Of a stretch of 41,159 bases of DNA, positions 39,773 through 41,159 are shown piece by piece. The translations under genes and the position numbers were made by a program. A model generated the notes under the pieces. The model had not been told where the DNA came from and did no database searches. It saw nothing but the letters and a program-made list of their open reading frames with translations. The DNA comes from a virus, in IMG/VR virus record IMGVR_UViG_3300022752_000146, positions 1 to 41,159 of that record; one strand, 5' to 3'. The first letter of the stretch is position 1, and each line of letters starts with the position of its first letter.

Positions 39773-40915
39773 ATGAACATAGAAGAATTTAATCAAAAAT
39801 ATTCAAGTTTCAAAGACATAGAGAAAATTGAAATAAATTGTGATCATCCTAATCATGAGCCTAAAAACGAAGCAATTTTAATTGGAAAGCAGCCAGCAAA
39901 AAGAAACATATTAAAAAATAATGGAAAAGAATTCATATGTAGAAAATGTTTTTTGTATTATAAAAATCCAATGAATAATAAAATGCAAGAAAATAGACAA
40001 ACAGACGAAATCATTGATGTGATATGCCCATGTGCCGAACACAAAGGCGATCCGGCAAGACAAATGAAAAAGAAAAACTATTATGGCTCGTTAGAAAAGC
40101 CTTATTTGCAACTTTGTAGCAGTTGTGTTCAATTAAATAAAACAATTAGCGAAGAACAAAAAGAAAAAATTAGACTTGCTTTAACTGGAATTAAGAGAAA
40201 TGAAGAATTTAAAAATAAATTAAGTGTTTATATGAAAAATAATATCGAAGGTATAGCCAGAGCATCTGCAAATTTAATACCTGGTTCTGGTGGCGGTTGG
40301 AACAAAGGATCGACCACCCCCGAAGACGTGAAACAAAAAATGTCCATAGCTCATACTGGCAAGGAATTTACAGAAGATCATTGTAATAATATTTCAATAG
40401 GCAGGAAAAAAATGTTAGATGAGACAGGAGGCTTTTCTAAAGAGCATAGAGAAAAAATATCAAAAGCAACAATAAAACAATATCAAAATGGATTCGAACC
40501 CAAATTGCATCACGTTACAGGGTGGCATATTTCTCCAAAGGCTGGTCGTGTTTATTTTCGATCTTCTTATGAGAAAAAAGCATTTATTAAATTAGATGAA
40601 GATGAAAATGTAAAAACATATAAAACAGAATCTATAGTCGCAGAATACTATAATCCAGAAAAACAAATTAATTCTTCATATCTAATAGATCTATTTATAG
40701 AGTATCAAGATGGATCTAAAAAGCTAGTGGAAGTAAAACCGGAAAAGTGGCTACAAGATAATGTTATTAGTCTTAAAATCGAAGCAGGAGCCTCCAAGGC
40801 AAAAGAAATGGGAATTCCATTTGAAGTTTGGACAGAAATGAATTTGTTTGGTCATGTTTATAATAAAAAAAATATGCAAATATTTATAGAAAAAATTAAA
40901 AAAGATAAAATTTAA
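39773..40915 (+). CDS. Putative free-standing homing endonuclease (zinc fingers, NUMOD3, PD-(D/E)XK)
   Basis: 380 residues. The N-terminus has two Cys/His clusters (CDHPNH with CRKC; CPCAEH with CSSC), probably zinc fingers. Residues about 125-235 carry three NUMOD3-type DNA-binding repeats (ISEEQKEKIRLALTG, PEDVKQKMSIAHTGKEF, SKEHREKISKAT). The C-terminal domain has RVYFRSSYEKKAF, then SYLIDLFIEY and KKLVEVKPEKW, matching the E, D and ExK residues of a PD-(D/E)XK nuclease. AGGAG lies 6 nt before the ATG. It follows the capsid gene, a common site for such mobile genes, and has its own promoter. Confidence 0.8.
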   Translation: MNIEEFNQKYSSFKDIEKIEINCDHPNHEPKNEAILIGKQPAKRNILKNNGKEFICRKCFLYYKNPMNNKMQENRQTDEIIDVICPCAEHKGDPARQMKKKNYYGSLEKPYLQLCSSCVQLNKTISEEQKEKIRLALTGIKRNEEFKNKLSVYMKNNIEGIARASANLIPGSGGGWNKGSTTPEDVKQKMSIAHTGKEFTEDHCNNISIGRKKMLDETGGFSKEHREKISKATIKQYQNGFEPKLHHVTGWHISPKAGRVYFRSSYEKKAFIKLDEDENVKTYKTESIVAEYYNPEKQINSSYLIDLFIEYQDGSKKLVEVKPEKWLQDNVISLKIEAGASKAKEMGIPFEVWTEMNLFGHVYNKKNMQIFIEKIKKDKI

Positions 40916-41154
40916 TCATTTTTCCATAACAAACCAAATTTTTCATTAGTATCTTTTGTTGTGCAAGATTTTAATCTATTAGCAGGTTCTGATAGGAATA
41001 AGGCTTTTGTTTCTCCAGAGGTCGCTTTTGAATCAAGATGATCGCATTGAGCTATTTTATACGCCTCCCGCCAGAAAACCCAGTCCCCTTTAGGGGCTGG
41101 GATGAATGGCGGTAAAATTACACACACACACACACTATATACGATGTCGTTCAA
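40912..41154 (-). CDS. Small protein or 3' gene fragment, right edge
   Basis: The last 58 residues (from GDWVFWREAYKIAQCDHLDS to FGLLWKND) read like real coding sequence, and its stop overlaps the endonuclease stop by 4 nt, as in other convergent pairs here. The N-terminal part runs through the structured element and an AC repeat (SVCVCVIL), so the TTG start at 41154 is doubtful and the frame is open to the edge. It may be a gene truncated by the element, or partly spurious. Confidence 0.35.
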   Translation of the reverse strand: MNDIVYSVCVCVILPPFIPAPKGDWVFWREAYKIAQCDHLDSKATSGETKALFLSEPANRLKSCTTKDTNEKFGLLWKND

Positions 41155-41159
41155 GAAAG
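41055..41159 (+). repeat. Structured leader-like element, copy 2 (cut by window edge)
   Basis: The same element as at 25182. The outer stem CCGCCA (41068-41073) pairs with TGGCGG (41107-41112). The inner stem CCCAG-T-CCCC (41079-41088) pairs with GGGGCTGGG (41093-41101), nine pairs with one bulged T and a TTTA loop. A variable AC repeat follows, then GTCGTTCAAGAAAG. The window stops exactly where copy 1 continues into a ribosome site and ATG. Confidence 0.7.

Noticed and set aside
41121-41136. AC dinucleotide tract as a separate feature of interest
   Set aside because: It is the variable part of the structured element at 41055 and is better described with it.

Overview
The window is a stretch of an AT-rich genome of a tailed dsDNA virus (Caudoviricetes) with a T4-like head module. 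The strongest evidence is the run from 26852 to 39617: large terminase, portal (gp20-like), a protein in the gp67/gp68 position, prohead protease (gp21-like), coiled-coil scaffold (gp22-like) and major capsid protein (gp23-like), in T4 order. Gene packing is tight, with many 1-4 nt overlaps. Genes are on both strands, and I see no tRNA, rRNA or CRISPR array. The many accessory genes suggest a large myovirus. The host cannot be named; many genes use strong AAGGAGG-type ribosome sites, so a Shine-Dalgarno-using bacterium is likely.

Layout. 1-4577: end of a repeat-rich fibre-like protein, an MptE/DUF115-like protein, small unknown genes, a probable virion protein and a GT9-type glycosyltransferase. 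4582-6900: an actin/Hsp70-fold ATPase with a small partner gene and unknown proteins. 6912-10838 (minus): a large protein with a possible capsid-targeting leader, an unknown protein and a CHC2/TOPRIM primase; a RecB/Cas4-like nuclease is divergent. 11659-18618: an exported trypsin-like protease, a membrane-anchored or exported papain/C39-like protease, a glycosyltransferase, an acidic Glu-Asp repeat protein, a zinc metallopeptidase, an MscL-like channel and a tail-anchored membrane protein. 18749-25153: a delta-60 beta-propeller protein, a QueC-like PP-loop enzyme, two methyltransferase-like proteins and further virion-type proteins, separated by clear terminators. 25154-26810: a gene-poor stretch with a structured repeat element, then small genes including a ferritin-like protein. 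26852-39617: head module, interrupted by an exported caspase-like protease, a minus-strand operon (glycosyltransferase, 2OG-Fe(II) oxygenase, sulfotransferase-like) and a mini-intein inside the portal. 39637-41159: terminator, promoter, a NUMOD3/PD-(D/E)XK homing-type endonuclease and a second copy of the structured element at the right edge.

The most unusual signal is a set of three proteases of different mechanism (trypsin-like, papain/C39-like, caspase-like). Each has an N-terminal export or lipoprotein signal, and each ends in the same short tail, (F/Y)-x-(D/N)-(Y/F)-I-P-x-P, within the last 3-6 residues. A zinc metallopeptidase and an MscL-type channel lie close to two of them. Together they suggest a virus-encoded programme acting on the host envelope during infection. 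This is inference; the shared tail and the catalytic motifs are visible in the sequence.

Other themes are an N-terminal MKSF-(D/E)-(Y/W) leader on three reading frames, resembling the capsid-targeting leaders of T4 internal proteins; a C-terminal module of about 65 residues shared by two virion-type proteins; and two classes of gene start, one with strong ribosome sites and one with a TATA-like box directly before the ATG.
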